Source of the DNA: Streptomyces asiaticus
Lineage (GTDB): Bacteria > Actinomycetota > Actinomycetes > Streptomycetales > Streptomycetaceae
DNA length: 64,000 nucleotides
Assembly (NCBI RefSeq): GCF_018138715.1
Contig: NZ_JAGSHX010000006.1
Location: forward strand, 372,001-436,000
Direction: 5' to 3'
Program-made: the position numbers and the translations under genes
Part shown: positions 8,501 through 29,526 of the stretch, piece by piece
Layout: the number at the start of each line of letters is the position of its first letter
Position numbering within the stretch: the stretch's first letter is position 1
Notes under the pieces: model-generated
Told to the model about the DNA's origin: nothing
Seen by the model: the letters and a program-made list of their open reading frames with translations, nothing else
The model's database searches: none

Positions 8501-9238
8501 TCACTCCCAGCGGAACAGCTTGGCCGCGGCCGCGGTGGCCGCCACCGCGATCACTCCGAGGACGGTCAGGTGCAGCGTCTGCGGCCACTGGTTCTCCCAG
8601 GAGTCGCGCAGCGCCTGGAGCGCGGCGCCCAGCGGGGTGTAGTCGCCGATGGTGGACACCGTCTCCGGCAGGTCCTCCTTGGGGAGGAACGCGCCGCCGA
8701 AGAAGAGGCTGGGGAAGAGCAGGGACAGGCCCATCGCGGTGGCCGACTTGCTGCTCGGCGCCACGGCCGCGATCACCAGGCCGATGGAGAACAGCGCCCA
8801 GGTGCCCAGGACGAAGCTCACCAGGAAGGCGGGGACGTCACCGGGCAGTTTGGTGTCGAAGGCGGTCTTGCCGACGATGAGCACCAGCACCGCGGAGACC
8901 GCCGCGGTGACCAGGTTGATGAAGAGCTGGGCGAGCAGCAGGTTCCCCGGGTGGATGGGGCTGGCGGCCATGCGCCGCAGGATGCCCTTCTCCCGGTAGG
9001 TCGCGAGGGTCGTGGGCAGCAGGTTGAGGGCCAGCATCGTCAGACACAGCGACATGGCCATCGCGGGGACGAACGCGGCCATCGACGCCTTGGTGGCGGC
9101 GTCGTCGTCGGACTTGGTGGTGACGAAGTGGAAGATGGCCAGCAGCATGATCGGCAGCGCGATGACGAAGAACACCGCGGTGGGATCGCGCAGGAACAGC
9201 TTGCTCTCGACGTAGGTGAGCTTGGTGCGCCCGGACAT
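8501..9238 (-). CDS. ABC-2 type transporter permease
   Basis: A 245-residue integral membrane protein with six predicted hydrophobic segments, the size and layout of DrrB-like ABC-2 permeases. The conserved cytoplasmic stretch YREKGILRRMAASPIHP precedes the second half of the membrane domain. Start ATG at 9238 follows AGGAG. It lies 22 nt after the ATPase gene and directly before the kinase gene, so the four genes form one operon. It likely forms the membrane channel of an exporter for the macrolide or a related compound. Export of elaiophylin is a contextual inference. Confidence 0.92.
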   Translation of the reverse strand: MSGRTKLTYVESKLFLRDPTAVFFVIALPIMLLAIFHFVTTKSDDDAATKASMAAFVPAMAMSLCLTMLALNLLPTTLATYREKGILRRMAASPIHPGNLLLAQLFINLVTAAVSAVLVLIVGKTAFDTKLPGDVPAFLVSFVLGTWALFSIGLVIAAVAPSSKSATAMGLSLLFPSLFFGGAFLPKEDLPETVSTIGDYTPLGAALQALRDSWENQWPQTLHLTVLGVIAVAATAAAAKLFRWE

Positions 9239-9260
9239 GGCAGAAGTCTCCTCGGCGGCT

Positions 9261-10175
9261 TTAGTTGGCGGGCTTGGAGCCGGTCAGGGCGACGAAGGCG
9301 TCATCGAGACTCGCCTGCTCCAGGCGGAGTTCGTTCGCCACGATCTGATTGCGGGCCAGGACGGAGATCACGGCGTAGACGACATTGCCCTTGCCGACCA
9401 CCGTCACCTGGGACTTGGACCGGGTCACACTGCTCACCTCGGGCAGCGAGGTGAGCAGTTCGTCGTCCATCGGGACGGACGGCTTGAAGCGGATGATCTG
9501 CTGCTCATCGACCCGGGACACCAGCCCGGAGGGGGTGTCGAGGGCGACGACCCGACCGGATTCGATGATGGCGATCCGGTCGCAGAGCCGCTCGGCCTCC
9601 TCCATGAAGTGGGTGACCAGCAGCACGGTCACATCCTGCTCCCGGACCTTCTCGATCAGCTTCCAGGTCTCGCGCCGGGCGTGCGGGTCGAGCGCGGTGG
9701 TCAGCTCGTCGAAGACGGCGATCCTGGGCTTGCCGACGAGGGCGAGCGCGATGGACAGCCGCTGCTGCTGGCCGCCGGACAGCGATCCGTAGGCCGTGTC
9801 GGCCTTGCCGGACAGGCCCCAGTCCTTGATGAGCTCGCGCCAGTCGACGGGGTCGCGGTAGAAGGTGCTGTAGAGCTCGAGCGCCTCCCACACCTTCATC
9901 TTGGGGGGCAGCTCGCTCTGCTGGAGCTGGATGCCGATGGACTCGCGCAGCTCGGCGAGGTCCTTGTCCTTCAGCGGGTCGAGACCCATCACGGAGATCT
10001 CGCCGCCGTCGCGCTTGCGCATCCCCTCGATGCACTCCACGGCGGTGGTCTTGCCCGCCCCGTTGGGGCCGAGGATGCCGAAGATCTCGCCCTCCTCCAC
10101 GGAGAAGGACACGTCCTGTACCGCCACGTGATTGCGGTATTCCTTGCGCAGGTTACTGACCTCGATCAGTGGCAT
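9261..10175 (-). CDS. ABC transporter ATP-binding protein (DrrA-like)
   Basis: A 304-residue ATPase. Walker A is GPNGAGKTT, the signature motif is SLSGGQQQR, Walker B ends in IAVFDELTTALDP, and the switch His is in LLVTHFMEE. The Walker B catalytic position reads Asp-Glu as expected. A C-terminal extension of about 80 residues is typical of the DrrA/antibiotic exporter group. The start ATG at 10175 has GGAGG upstream; an in-frame ATG at 10250 would run through the promoter-like palindrome. It powers the permease encoded next door. Confidence 0.95.
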   Translation of the reverse strand: MPLIEVSNLRKEYRNHVAVQDVSFSVEEGEIFGILGPNGAGKTTAVECIEGMRKRDGGEISVMGLDPLKDKDLAELRESIGIQLQQSELPPKMKVWEALELYSTFYRDPVDWRELIKDWGLSGKADTAYGSLSGGQQQRLSIALALVGKPRIAVFDELTTALDPHARRETWKLIEKVREQDVTVLLVTHFMEEAERLCDRIAIIESGRVVALDTPSGLVSRVDEQQIIRFKPSVPMDDELLTSLPEVSSVTRSKSQVTVVGKGNVVYAVISVLARNQIVANELRLEQASLDDAFVALTGSKPAN

Positions 10176-10213
10176 CGGCCCGGGTCCTCCTCGCTCGGTT
10201 CCTTCACTCTTCC

Positions 10214-10242
10214 ACCGTAGGGAGCGGATATCCCCGGGGGAT
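10214..10242 (-). promoter_or_regulatory. Palindrome and -10-like element before the ABC operon
   Basis: A perfect inverted repeat ATCCCC-G-GGGGAT lies at 10230-10242. Ten nt downstream on the minus strand is TACGGT (10219-10214), which fits a -10 hexamer, about 40 nt ahead of the ATPase start. No TAGGGG box is present, so this operon looks independently regulated, perhaps by its own response regulator. Confidence 0.4.
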
Positions 10243-10276
10243 CGGCCCATCGGCTGCCCACCGGGCTGATCCTCCC

Positions 10277-10317
10277 TCCACCGACCGGCCGATCGACCGC
10301 ATCAACCGATCGGTGGA
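10277..10317 (-). terminator. Probable terminator hairpin after the PKS operon
   Basis: A 12-bp stem pairs 10277-10288 with 10306-10317 (11 Watson-Crick pairs and one G-U pair) around a 17-nt loop. It lies 35 nt beyond the stop of the last gene of the long PKS-glycosyltransferase-epimerase operon. There is no U-tract, which is common for Streptomyces terminators. It also separates this operon from the ABC operon promoter. Confidence 0.55.
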
Positions 10318-10351
10318 TGGGGGTCAGCCGGGCCGGGGCGTCCCCGCCGGG

Positions 10352-10948
10352 TCAGCCGCGCCGGGCGTGCAGCGCCCGGCAAACCTCGTAGGACGGCAGC
10401 AGACCGGCCCGCTCGGCCTCGGCCAGCCCGGGGGCGTTCCGGTCGCGCGCGGAGACCAGGTATTCCAGGTCCTTGGGCCAGGGCAGGCCGAGCGCGGGGT
10501 CGAAGGGGTCGATCTCGTGTTCGGCGCCCGGGTTGTACTCCTCCGAGTTGAGGTAGGCCGCCACCGTGTCGTCCCGCAGCGCGATGAAGGCGTGGCCGAG
10601 GCCCTCCTCCAGATACACCGCCCGGTACGAGACGGGATCGAGACGCACACTGTCCCAGCGGCCGAAGGTGGGCGAGCCCACCCGCAAGTCCACCACCACA
10701 TCGAGGAGTTCGCCGCTGACGCAGGTCACCATCTTGGCCTGGCCCGGGGGTACGTCCGCGTAGTGCACCCCGCGGACGGTGCCTCGCCGGGAGACGCTGT
10801 GGTGGTTCTGGCCCAGGCGCAGCGGATGGCCTACCGCAGCGGAGAAGGCCGATTCGGTGTAGTGGGCGACGAACGCGCCGCGCTCGTCCCGGTGGACGTC
10901 CGGGCTGAACTCGTAGGCGCCGGACACCGCCAGCTCGCGCACCTTCAT
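10352..10948 (-). CDS. dTDP-4-keto-6-deoxyhexose 5-epimerase (RmlC family)
   Basis: A 198-residue cupin of the RmlC family. The conserved segment [17 protein letters not shown] contains the general-base His, and further conserved positions lie in [13 protein letters not shown] and in [10 protein letters not shown]. In a 2-deoxy-L-fucose pathway it inverts C5 (5-epimerase), converting the D-series intermediate to the L-series. Some relatives act at both C3 and C5, and the sequence alone does not settle this. The ATG at 10948 overlaps the stop of the glycosyltransferase gene by 4 nt (ATGA). It is the last gene of the PKS operon. Confidence 0.9.
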   Translation of the reverse strand: MKVRELAVSGAYEFSPDVHRDERGAFVAHYTESAFSAAVGHPLRLGQNHHSVSRRGTVRGVHYADVPPGQAKMVTCVSGELLDVVVDLRVGSPTFGRWDSVRLDPVSYRAVYLEEGLGHAFIALRDDTVAAYLNSEEYNPGAEHEIDPFDPALGLPWPKDLEYLVSARDRNAPGLAEAERAGLLPSYEVCRALHARRG

Positions 10949-12198
10949 CGGCCGTGCTCCACGGTGAGCTTCTCCAGCACCGGCACCACCTCGTGCGGGG
11001 TGGGGGTGCGCAGGTTCTCCTCGCGCAGCCGCTCGGCGGTCTCCTTGTACGACGCGTCCTTCAGCAGCCGCTCGACGCTCTCCCGCAGCACCTCGGCGGT
11101 CAACTCCGAGGCGTGGACGACGAGTCCGGCACCGGCCTCGTGCAGAGTGGTCCCCTTGTTCCACCAGTCGGCGTAGCGGATGGTGGGGATGAACTGCGGT
11201 ACGCCGCTCGCCAGTGCGGTGCCCCAGGAGCCGAATCCGCCGTGGTGGATGAGGACCGAGGCGCCGGGCAGCAGGGCGTGCAGCGGAACGAAGTCGACGA
11301 TGCGGGTGTTGGCGGGGACCTTCGCCAGCGCCTCGACCTCCTCGGGCGGCAGCGCGGCCACCACGTCGATGTCCATGCCCCCCAGGGTGTCGATCATGTC
11401 GGCCACCGGCATGAAGGTGCCGCCGAGGGCGGCCCGCGCCGAGACCCCGGAGGTCAGCACGACCCGCGGCCGCTCGGGGGCCTCGCGCAGCCAGTCCGGG
11501 ATGTCGGAGGGGCCGTTGTAGGGCAGATAGCGGACCGGGACCCGCTGGACCGGCAGCGGGAGCTGGAGGCTGGTGGGGATCTGGTCGATGGTCCACTGGC
11601 CGACCACGACCTCCTCGTCGAAGGTGCGGTCGTAGCGGGCGAGAATGCCACCGAGCCAGTCGGCCATCGGGTCCTCGCGGCGCTCCTCGGGCTGTTCGGC
11701 GAGGCGGGCCAGGAACACCTCGCGCATCTTCGCGTAGATGTCGATGCACCACAGCAGCCGGGCGTGGGCGGCGCCCACCACCCGGGCGGCCACCGGGCCC
11801 GCGTAGGTGACCGGGTCCCAGATGACCAGGTCGGGCTGGAAGTGGCGGGCGTAGTCCACCAGCTCGTGCACCATGCAGTCGTTGTAGGTCTGGTACGCGA
11901 ACATCACGCTGATCTTGAACTTCATCAGCACCTGTTCCCAGGAGTGCTGATCGAGCTCCGGGGTCGACCAGTCGGAGAGCGGGTTCTCCAGCGACTCGCG
12001 GTTCTGCGTCAGCATCTCGTGGAGATTGTGGTCCTTGCCGACCGAGACGGCCGTCAGACCGGTGTTCTTGATGGACTCGGTCAGCGCGGGGTTGCTGGCG
12101 ACATGCACCTCGTGGCCGGCCGCGGCCAGCGACCAGGCGAGCGGGACCATGGTGAACAGGTGCGATTTCTCGGACACCGTCGCGAAAAGGATGCGCAT
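10945..12198 (-). CDS. Macrolide glycosyltransferase (GT1 family)
   Basis: A 417-residue GT-B enzyme like EryCIII/DesVII. The N-terminal domain starts [15 protein letters not shown] with the usual acceptor-side pattern. The nucleotide-sugar site is in [20 protein letters not shown], the His-Gly-Gly signature of antibiotic glycosyltransferases. It would move 2-deoxy-L-fucose from dTDP to the C13 hydroxyl. Elaiophylin carries two identical sugars and only one such gene is present, so it presumably acts twice on the symmetric aglycone. No P450-like activator gene (DesVIII/EryCII type) lies next to it. It sits 14 nt after the type II thioesterase gene. Confidence 0.93.
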   Translation of the reverse strand: MRILFATVSEKSHLFTMVPLAWSLAAAGHEVHVASNPALTESIKNTGLTAVSVGKDHNLHEMLTQNRESLENPLSDWSTPELDQHSWEQVLMKFKISVMFAYQTYNDCMVHELVDYARHFQPDLVIWDPVTYAGPVAARVVGAAHARLLWCIDIYAKMREVFLARLAEQPEERREDPMADWLGGILARYDRTFDEEVVVGQWTIDQIPTSLQLPLPVQRVPVRYLPYNGPSDIPDWLREAPERPRVVLTSGVSARAALGGTFMPVADMIDTLGGMDIDVVAALPPEEVEALAKVPANTRIVDFVPLHALLPGASVLIHHGGFGSWGTALASGVPQFIPTIRYADWWNKGTTLHEAGAGLVVHASELTAEVLRESVERLLKDASYKETAERLREENLRTPTPHEVVPVLEKLTVEHGR

Positions 12199-12212
12199 CG
12201 TGGGTTTCTCTC

Positions 12213-12998
12213 TCAGTCGATGGGTCGTCGGGTGCGGGCGGTGGCCGCCCGCAGGGTGTCCGTGATGACTCCGGCCACCGCTGCCTTCTGCTCACCCAGG
12301 TAGAAGTGGCCGCCGGAGAAGACCTCCAGCCGGAAGGAGCCCGAGGTGTGCTCCCGCCAGCCCGCCACCTCCGGGGCGGTGACGCGGATGTCGCTGTCAC
12401 CGGTGAGCCCCACGATGTCGCAGGTCAGCCGGGCGCCGGGCCGGTATTCGTAGGTCTCGGCCGCCTTGTAGTCGCTGCGGATGGCGGGCAGGGCCAGCCG
12501 CAGCAGTTCGGTGTCGCCGAGGATCCGGGAGTCGGTTCCGCTGACCAGCCGGAGCTCGGCGATGAGCCCGGCGTCGTCGCGCCGGTGGATGCCCAGGCTC
12601 CGGTGGTGTGAGGGCGCGGGCCGGCCCGAGGCGAAGAGCGCCACGGGCACGGTCCCCAGCTCCCCTTCGAGCAGCCTGGCCAGCTCGAACCCGACGCTCG
12701 CGCCCATGCTGTGGCCGAACAGCGCGATCGGCCGGTGTGCCGTGAGCGGCTTCAGCGCCTGGTAGATCTCGCGCGCCATCGCGTGGATGTCCTCGATGGG
12801 CGCGTCATGGCGGCGGTCCTGCCGCCCCGGGTACTGGACGGCCAGTGCCTCCACGGTCGGCGGCAGCAGCTCGGAGATCGGGAAGTAGAAGCTGGCGGCT
12901 CCTCCCGCGTGCGGCAGGCAGACCAGGCTGACCTCGGCCTCCGGGCGCGGATGGAACCTGCGGAACCACAGGCTCTCATCGGTGACGGGCAACGCCAT
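12213..12998 (-). CDS. Type II (editing) thioesterase
   Basis: A 261-residue alpha/beta-hydrolase. The nucleophile motif is GHSMGA and the catalytic His is in GGHFYL; the oxyanion region reads [12 protein letters not shown]. All are typical of discrete TE II proteins. These enzymes hydrolyse aberrant acyl groups from carrier proteins and restore stalled synthases. ATG at 12998 follows AAAGGAA. It is co-transcribed between PKS5 and the glycosyltransferase, as expected for a PKS proof-reading enzyme. Confidence 0.95.
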   Translation of the reverse strand: MALPVTDESLWFRRFHPRPEAEVSLVCLPHAGGAASFYFPISELLPPTVEALAVQYPGRQDRRHDAPIEDIHAMAREIYQALKPLTAHRPIALFGHSMGASVGFELARLLEGELGTVPVALFASGRPAPSHHRSLGIHRRDDAGLIAELRLVSGTDSRILGDTELLRLALPAIRSDYKAAETYEYRPGARLTCDIVGLTGDSDIRVTAPEVAGWREHTSGSFRLEVFSGGHFYLGEQKAAVAGVITDTLRAATARTRRPID

Positions 12999-13051
12999 GG
13001 TCGTTCCTTTCGCGATGCGGGGAGGGCGCCTCTACGGGATGTCCGGGCGGG

Positions 13052-16000
13052 TCAGGCGCCGTCGCGCTCCAGTCGCTCCAGCCAGTCCTCGATGGCCTGG
13101 GCGGTGGGGAGGGAGTGGTCCTCCATCATGGTGAAGTGGTTGCCGCGCACATCGACGATGTCGTGCGGCAGCTCCCAGAAGGACCGCCAGTCGGGCAGCT
13201 CCTCCAGCTTCAGCGATCCGGTGGACAGCGGCTCCAGCGCGCGCACCAGGAGGGTCGGGGTCTCGATCGGCTCGGGGTCCCAAGCGCCGAAGAGGTTGAG
13301 ATACCAGCCCATGGCCGACAGCCGGGCGTCGTCCATGGTGACGAACACGCCCTCGCGCTCGGTCATCCCGTCCATGAGCGAGAGCCCGAACTGGTTGAGG
13401 ATGCTGCTCTTGGGCACGTAGGTGTCCACCAGGACCACCGCGGTCGGCCGGATGCCCATCCGCTCCAGATGTCCCGCCGCCGCGTGGGCGAACCAGCCGC
13501 CCGCCGAGGAGCCCAGGAGCACGATGGGCTGCCCGTCGGCGGCCTTCGCCACCGCCTCGGCCTGGGCGGCCACCACCGCGTCCGCCGTCTCCGGAAGGGG
13601 CTCACCGCGGCCGAAGCCGGGCAGCGCGAGCGCCGACACATCGCGCCGGCCCCGCAGCGAGGCCGCGAACCGCGCGTACTGGTGGATGCCCGCGACCGCC
13701 AGGCACGAGGAGAAGCAGAACAGGTGCTGCTCGGCCGGGCCCTTGCTGAGCCGGACCGGCATCGGCAGCTTCTCCAGGTCGGAGGCGGCGCTGAACCGGG
13801 GCCGCAGCGCCGCCGTGGCGTGCAGCAGGTCGAAGATTTCCTTCCATTTCCCGGTCTCGAACGCCTCGGTGTACAGCGTGCTCAGCGTGGTGGACTCCCC
13901 CGCCGCGGCGGGCGCCGCGCTCGCGGCCGACTGCTCGGACGGGCCCGACTGCCGGGCCGCGGCCAGTTCGGAGCGGAGCCGGGCGGCCAGATCGGCGGGC
14001 GTCTCGTGGTCGAAGACGAGCGTGGCGGGCAGCCTCAGCCCGGTGGCCGCGTTCAGCCGGTTGCGCAGCTCGACGGCGGTGAGCGAGTCGAAGCCGGAGT
14101 CCACGAACTCATGGGCCGGGCCGATGGCGGACGGGTCCGGGTGGCCGAGCACGGTGGCCACCTGCGCGCACACCAACTCCACCAGCACGGCGTCCTGTTC
14201 GGCCTCGGGCAGCGCGGCGAGCCGTTCCCGCAGCGCGGAGCCGCCGCCCGGCGGGCCACCGCGGGTGGTCGCGCCCGCCCGGCGCGCCGGTGTCCGCACC
14301 AGCCCGCGCAGCAGCAGCGGCACCGAACCGGAACCGGCGCCCGCACGCAGCGCCGCGAGGTCGATCCGCATCGGGATCAGCAGCGGGGTGTCCAGGGCGA
14401 GGGCGGTGTCGAGCAGTTCCATGCCCTGCTCCGAGGAGAGCGCGGCCACGCCCGAGCGGGCGGCCCCGGCCGTGTCCGCCGTGCCGGTCATCGCGCTGGT
14501 CGGCGCCCAGAGCCCCCAGGCGAGGGAGTGGGCGGGCAGCCCCTGGGCCCGGCGGGCCTGGGCGAAGGCGTCGAGGAAGCCGTTGGCGGCCGCGTAGTTG
14601 CCCTGGCCCGCGCCGCCGAGCACACCGGCGGCCGAGGAGAAGAGCACGAACGCGGCCAGGTCCAGCTCCCGGGTGGCCTCGTGGAGGTGGAGTGCGGCAT
14701 CGACCTTGGGCCGCAGCACCGTGTCCAGCCGCTCGGGGGTGAGCGAGGAGATCACCCCGTCGTCCAGCACCCCGGCGGTGTGGAACACCCCGGTGAGCGG
14801 GTGGTCGGCGGGCACCTGGGCCACCAGGGCGGCCACGGCGTCCCGGTCGGCGGTGTCGCACGCCGCCACGGTCACGGTCGCGCCGAGCCCGGTCAGCTCC
14901 TCGCGCAGCCGCCCGGCTCCCTCGGCGGCCGATCCCCGGCGGCTGGTCAGCAGCAGATGGCGGACGCCGTGGTAGGTCACCAGGTGGCGGGCGAGCAGCC
15001 CGCCGAGCGTACCGGTGGCGCCGGTGATCAGCACGGTGCCCTCGGGATCCAGCGGACGGGTGGCGCCGGTGGCGCCCTGGGCGCGCGCGAGCCGCGGGGT
15101 GTGCGGCTGTCCGGCGCGCAGCGCGAGCTGCGGCTCCCCGGAGGGGAGCTCCGCCGGGAGCGCCCGTACGGACTCCTCGTGCTCGTCGAGGTCGACGAGG
15201 GTGAACCGGTCGGGGTTCTCCGACTGCGCCGAGCGCACCAGACCCCAGACGGCGGCGCCCGGCAGATCGGTGACCTCCGCGCCGGGCGCGGTGGCCACCG
15301 CGCCCCGGGTGACGAACACCAGCCGGGAGTCGGCGAACCGATCGTCGGCCGACCAGTTCTGGGCCAGCTCAAGGGCGGTGCGCAGGGAGTCCCGTACGGC
15401 GTCGGCCGGGGCGCCGGGCCCGGCGGCGCAGGACACCAGGACCGCCGCGGGGGCGGCCGTACCGGCGTCGACGGCCGCGCCCAGCGCCTCCAGGTCCACA
15501 TACGACTCCAGGTGGACCCCGGCCGCGAAGAGGCTCTCCGTCACCTCCAGCCCGTCGTCGCCGACCAGCGCGGCCCGGGTCAGCGGGGTGGGCCGATCGG
15601 AGCCCGCGAGCGCGGGCCAGTCGAGCCGGAACAGCGACTCGCTGCTCGCGGCGCGGGCGCCACTGAGCTGATCGCCGGTCATCTTCCGCAGCAGCAGGCC
15701 CTCGACGGTGGCCACCGGGCGGCCGGCGGGGTCGGCCACCGCGAGCGCCACGGTGTCCTCCCCGGCCGGGGAGATCCGCACCCGCACCTCGTCGGCACCG
15801 GCGGCGTGCAGCGACACCCCGGTCCAGGAGAACGGCAGCCGCCCCTGCGCCGTCTCCGGGTCCTCCCCGGCGAAGAGGGTGCCGAGGGCGATGCCGTGCA
15901 GGGAGGCGTCGAGCAGGGCCGGGTGGATCCCGTACCCGGCGGCGGCCGGCCGCTGCTCCTGGGCCAGGCTGACCTCGGCGAACACCTCGTCGCCGCGCAG

Positions 16001-19000
16001 CCAGGCGGCGCGCAGGCCCCGGAAGGCCGGGCCGTAGCCGAAGCCGCCCGCCGCGTACCGGTCGTACATGTCGCTGACGTCGAGTTCGGTGGCGTCCGGC
16101 GGAGGCCACGCGGTGAGCTCGGCGGGGGCATCCGGTGTGGCGGTGGCGAGCGTGCCGGTGGCGTGCGGGGTCCACGGCTCGCCGAACCCGGCGCCCTCGG
16201 GGCGGGTGTGGACGTTCAGCGGGCGCCGTCCGCTCTCGTCGGGTTCGCCGACCGTCACCCGGAGGGTGAGCGCGCCACGCGCGGGGAGGATCAGCGGCGC
16301 CTGGAGGGTCAGCTCCTCGACCTGGTCGCAGCCGACCTGGTCACCGGCCTGGATCGCGAGTTCGAGGAAGGCGGTGCCGGGGAAGAGGACCGTGCCGGAG
16401 ACGGCGTGGTCGGCCAGCCAGGGCTGGGCGGCCAGGGACAGCCGTCCGGTGAGCAGCAGGCCGTCGGTGTCGGCGAGTTCGACGGCCGCGCCCAGCAGCG
16501 GATGCCCGGCCGGGCCCAGCCCCGCCGAGGTCACATCGCCCGTCCGGTCCGAGCCGTCGAGCCAGTAGCGCTGCCGCTGGAAGGCGTACGTGGGCAGCTC
16601 CACCCGGCGGGCGCCACGGCCCGCGAACACCTGCTCCCAGTCCACCGCGCCGCCGTGGGCGTGCACCCGGCCCACCCCGGCCAGCAGCGACGCGGCCTCG
16701 CCGCGGTCCTTGCGCAGCAGCGGGACGAACGCGGCGGCGTCGGGGTCGGCGACGCACTCCTGCCCCAGCACGGACAGCACACCGGACGGGCCCACCTCCA
16801 CATAGCGGGTCACGCCCCGGTCCTCGAGGAACCGCACCCCGTCCTGGAACCGCACCGGCTGCCGCACATGGCGCACCCAGTACTCGGGCGAGCACAGCTC
16901 CTCGGCGACCGCCTCGCCGGTCACATTGGACACCACCGCGATCCGGGGGGTGTGGTAGGTCAGCTCACCGGCGACCTTGGCGAACTCCTCCAGCATGGGG
17001 TCCATCAGCGGCGAATGGGCTGCGATACCGATCCGCAGCCGCTTGCTCTTGACGCCGACCGCGTCCGCGATCCGCAGGACGGCCTTCTCCTCGCCGGAGA
17101 TCACGGTGGCCGCCGGGCCGTTGAGCGCGCCCACGGACACCTGGCCCTCCTCGCCCTCCAGATGGGGCAGCACCTCGGCCTCGCCGGTCTGGAGCGAGAC
17201 CATCGCGCCTCCGGCGGGCAGTGCGTCCATCAGCCGGCCCCGGGCCGCCACCAGCGCACACGCGTCCTCCAGCGAGAACACGCCCGCCACATGGGCCGCC
17301 GCCAGCTCGCCCACCGAGTGGCCGACCAGGAAGTCCGCGGTCACGCCCCAGGACTCCACCAGCCGGTACAGCGCCACCTCGGTGGCGAAGAGACCGGTCT
17401 GGGTGTAGAGGGTCCGGTCGAGCAGTTCGGCGTCCTCGCCGAAGACCACGTCCCGCACCGCGTGCCCGGCATGGCCGTCCAGGTGACGGTCGAGCTCGGC
17501 GCAGACGGCGTCGAACGCGGCGGCGAAGACCGGGAAGGCGGTGTGCAGGGCGCGTCCCATGCCGAGCCGCTGTGCGCCCTGCCCGGTGAACAGGAACGCC
17601 GTCTTGCCCGCACCGGCCACCGCGCCGGAGGTGACACCGGAGGCCAACTGGTCCAGTTCGCCGAGCAGTTCGGCACGGCTCGCGCCCACGACCACCGCAC
17701 GGTGGGCGAAGGCGGAGCGGGTGAGCGCCAGCGAGTAGCCGATGTCCACGGGAGACGGCTCGGGCGCGCCCGCCACGTAGGACCGCAGCCGCGCGGCCTG
17801 GGCCCGCAGGGCCTCCTCGGTCCGCCCCGACAGCGGCCACGGCACCAGGTCGGACACGGCGGCGGGCGCGGTGTCCGCGGGTGTTTCATCAGCGGGCGCT
17901 TCGTCCGCGGCGTCCTCGGCGGGAGTCTGCTCCAGGATCACATGGGCGTTGGTGCCGCTGAAGCCGAAGGCGGACACGGCGGCGCGGCGCGGCCGCTCGG
18001 CCTCCGGTTCGGGCCACGGCCGGGCCTCGGCCAGCAGCCGTACCGCGCCCGACTCCCAGTCCACGTTGGGCGTGGGCTCCTCGGCGTGCAGGGTCTTGGG
18101 CAGCACGCCGTGGCGCAGCGCCAGCACCGTCTTGATGACCCCGCCGACGCCCGCGGCGGCCTGGGTGTGGCCGATGTTGGACTTCAGCGAGCCGAGCCAC
18201 AGCGGCCGGTCCTCGGGGCGGTCCTGGCCGTAGGTGGCGAGCAGCGCGCCCGCCTCGATGGGGTCGCCGAGCGGGGTACCGGTGCCGTGGGCCTCGACCG
18301 CGTCCACATCGGCCGCGGTGAGCCCCGCGTCGGCCAGCGCCTGCCGGATGACCCGTTGCTGGGAGGGGCCGTTGGGGGCGGTCAGCCCGCTGCTGGCACC
18401 GTCCTGGTTGGTGGCGGAGCCCGTGACGACCGCCAGCACCTGGTGGCCGTTGCGCCGCGCGTCCGACAGCCGCTCCACGAGCAGCATGCCCACGCCCTCG
18501 CCCCAGCCGGTGCCGTCGGCGGAGGCGGCGAACGCCTTGCAGCGGCCGTCGGAGGCGAGCCCGCGCTGACGGCTGAAGTCCACGAAGGCCACCGGTGTGG
18601 ACATCACCATCGACCCGCCGACCAGGGCCAGGGAGCACTCCCGCCGGCGCAGCGCCTGCGCGGCGAGGTGCAGCGCCACCAGCGAGGACGAGCAGGCGGT
18701 GTCCACGGTGACCGCGGGCCCTTCGAGACCGAAGGTGTAGGCGATACGGCCGGAGGCGATGCTGCCGGAGCCACCGCTGCCCACGTACCCCTCGACATCG
18801 TCCGGCACCTGGCGCAGCCGGGTCGCGTAGTCCTGGTACATCACGCCCGCGAAGACCCCGGTGCGGCTGCCGCGCAGCGCCGCCGGGTCGATCCCGGCCC
18901 GCTCCATGGCCTCCCACGCGGTCTCCAGCAGCAGCCGCTGCTGCGGGTCCATGGCGAGGGCCTCGCGCGGGGAGATGCCGAAGAACGCGGGGTCGAAGTG

Positions 19001-19306
19001 GTCGGCGTCGGTGACGAAGCCGCCTTCGCGCGCATAGCTCGTCCCCGGCTTGTCCGGGTCCGGGTCGTAGAGGGCCTCCAGGTCCCAGCCCCGGTCGGCG
19101 GGGAACTCGGTGACCGCGTCACGGCCGTTCGCCACCAGCTCCCACAGGTCCTCCGGCGAGGCCACGCCACCGGGGTAGCGGCAGGCCATCCCGACGATGG
19201 CGATGGGCTCGTGGTCCTTTGCCTCGGCCTCCTGGAGGCGCTGGCGAGTACGGTGCAGATCCGTGGTCACTCGCTTGAGGTAGTCGCGGAGCTTTGCCTC
19301 GCTCAC
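13052..19306 (-). CDS. Type I PKS, module 7 (KS-AT-DH-KR-ACP-TE)
   Basis: 2084 residues from GTG 19306. Rough domains: docking helix 1-32, KS 33-460 (Cys near 204), AT 570-870 (GHSVG near 663), DH 920-1200 ([11 protein letters not shown] near 965), KR 1330-1610 (LDD motif, B-type; Tyr near 1570), ACP 1705-1775, TE 1830-2084. The AT has malonyl-type GHSVG, but IAAH replaces the usual HAFH near 761. DH and KR look intact, giving the 2,3-double bond. The TE nucleophile motif is GSSAGG, with His in RGNHFTMME and Asp in VLVDTYV. By analogy with elaiophylin the TE joins two chains and closes the 16-membered dilactone. The C-terminal helix pair of PKS4 should dock to its N-terminus. Confidence 0.96.
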   Translation of the reverse strand: MSEAKLRDYLKRVTTDLHRTRQRLQEAEAKDHEPIAIVGMACRYPGGVASPEDLWELVANGRDAVTEFPADRGWDLEALYDPDPDKPGTSYAREGGFVTDADHFDPAFFGISPREALAMDPQQRLLLETAWEAMERAGIDPAALRGSRTGVFAGVMYQDYATRLRQVPDDVEGYVGSGGSGSIASGRIAYTFGLEGPAVTVDTACSSSLVALHLAAQALRRRECSLALVGGSMVMSTPVAFVDFSRQRGLASDGRCKAFAASADGTGWGEGVGMLLVERLSDARRNGHQVLAVVTGSATNQDGASSGLTAPNGPSQQRVIRQALADAGLTAADVDAVEAHGTGTPLGDPIEAGALLATYGQDRPEDRPLWLGSLKSNIGHTQAAAGVGGVIKTVLALRHGVLPKTLHAEEPTPNVDWESGAVRLLAEARPWPEPEAERPRRAAVSAFGFSGTNAHVILEQTPAEDAADEAPADETPADTAPAAVSDLVPWPLSGRTEEALRAQAARLRSYVAGAPEPSPVDIGYSLALTRSAFAHRAVVVGASRAELLGELDQLASGVTSGAVAGAGKTAFLFTGQGAQRLGMGRALHTAFPVFAAAFDAVCAELDRHLDGHAGHAVRDVVFGEDAELLDRTLYTQTGLFATEVALYRLVESWGVTADFLVGHSVGELAAAHVAGVFSLEDACALVAARGRLMDALPAGGAMVSLQTGEAEVLPHLEGEEGQVSVGALNGPAATVISGEEKAVLRIADAVGVKSKRLRIGIAAHSPLMDPMLEEFAKVAGELTYHTPRIAVVSNVTGEAVAEELCSPEYWVRHVRQPVRFQDGVRFLEDRGVTRYVEVGPSGVLSVLGQECVADPDAAAFVPLLRKDRGEAASLLAGVGRVHAHGGAVDWEQVFAGRGARRVELPTYAFQRQRYWLDGSDRTGDVTSAGLGPAGHPLLGAAVELADTDGLLLTGRLSLAAQPWLADHAVSGTVLFPGTAFLELAIQAGDQVGCDQVEELTLQAPLILPARGALTLRVTVGEPDESGRRPLNVHTRPEGAGFGEPWTPHATGTLATATPDAPAELTAWPPPDATELDVSDMYDRYAAGGFGYGPAFRGLRAAWLRGDEVFAEVSLAQEQRPAAAGYGIHPALLDASLHGIALGTLFAGEDPETAQGRLPFSWTGVSLHAAGADEVRVRISPAGEDTVALAVADPAGRPVATVEGLLLRKMTGDQLSGARAASSESLFRLDWPALAGSDRPTPLTRAALVGDDGLEVTESLFAAGVHLESYVDLEALGAAVDAGTAAPAAVLVSCAAGPGAPADAVRDSLRTALELAQNWSADDRFADSRLVFVTRGAVATAPGAEVTDLPGAAVWGLVRSAQSENPDRFTLVDLDEHEESVRALPAELPSGEPQLALRAGQPHTPRLARAQGATGATRPLDPEGTVLITGATGTLGGLLARHLVTYHGVRHLLLTSRRGSAAEGAGRLREELTGLGATVTVAACDTADRDAVAALVAQVPADHPLTGVFHTAGVLDDGVISSLTPERLDTVLRPKVDAALHLHEATRELDLAAFVLFSSAAGVLGGAGQGNYAAANGFLDAFAQARRAQGLPAHSLAWGLWAPTSAMTGTADTAGAARSGVAALSSEQGMELLDTALALDTPLLIPMRIDLAALRAGAGSGSVPLLLRGLVRTPARRAGATTRGGPPGGGSALRERLAALPEAEQDAVLVELVCAQVATVLGHPDPSAIGPAHEFVDSGFDSLTAVELRNRLNAATGLRLPATLVFDHETPADLAARLRSELAAARQSGPSEQSAASAAPAAAGESTTLSTLYTEAFETGKWKEIFDLLHATAALRPRFSAASDLEKLPMPVRLSKGPAEQHLFCFSSCLAVAGIHQYARFAASLRGRRDVSALALPGFGRGEPLPETADAVVAAQAEAVAKAADGQPIVLLGSSAGGWFAHAAAGHLERMGIRPTAVVLVDTYVPKSSILNQFGLSLMDGMTEREGVFVTMDDARLSAMGWYLNLFGAWDPEPIETPTLLVRALEPLSTGSLKLEELPDWRSFWELPHDIVDVRGNHFTMMEDHSLPTAQAIEDWLERLERDGA

Positions 19307-19344
19307 CGTTTACCGCCCATCTCTTTGAATTCCAACTCCGTGCA

Positions 19345-29502
<10,158 letters not shown>

Positions 29503-29526
29503 TGTCAGCTCCGCAGTCGAGTCTCG

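Noticed and set aside
10352..12400. A 682-codon open frame ending in the epimerase
   Set aside because: Only the last 198 codons have RmlC homology. The rest is the shadow of the glycosyltransferase and thioesterase genes, and the ATGA overlap marks the true start.
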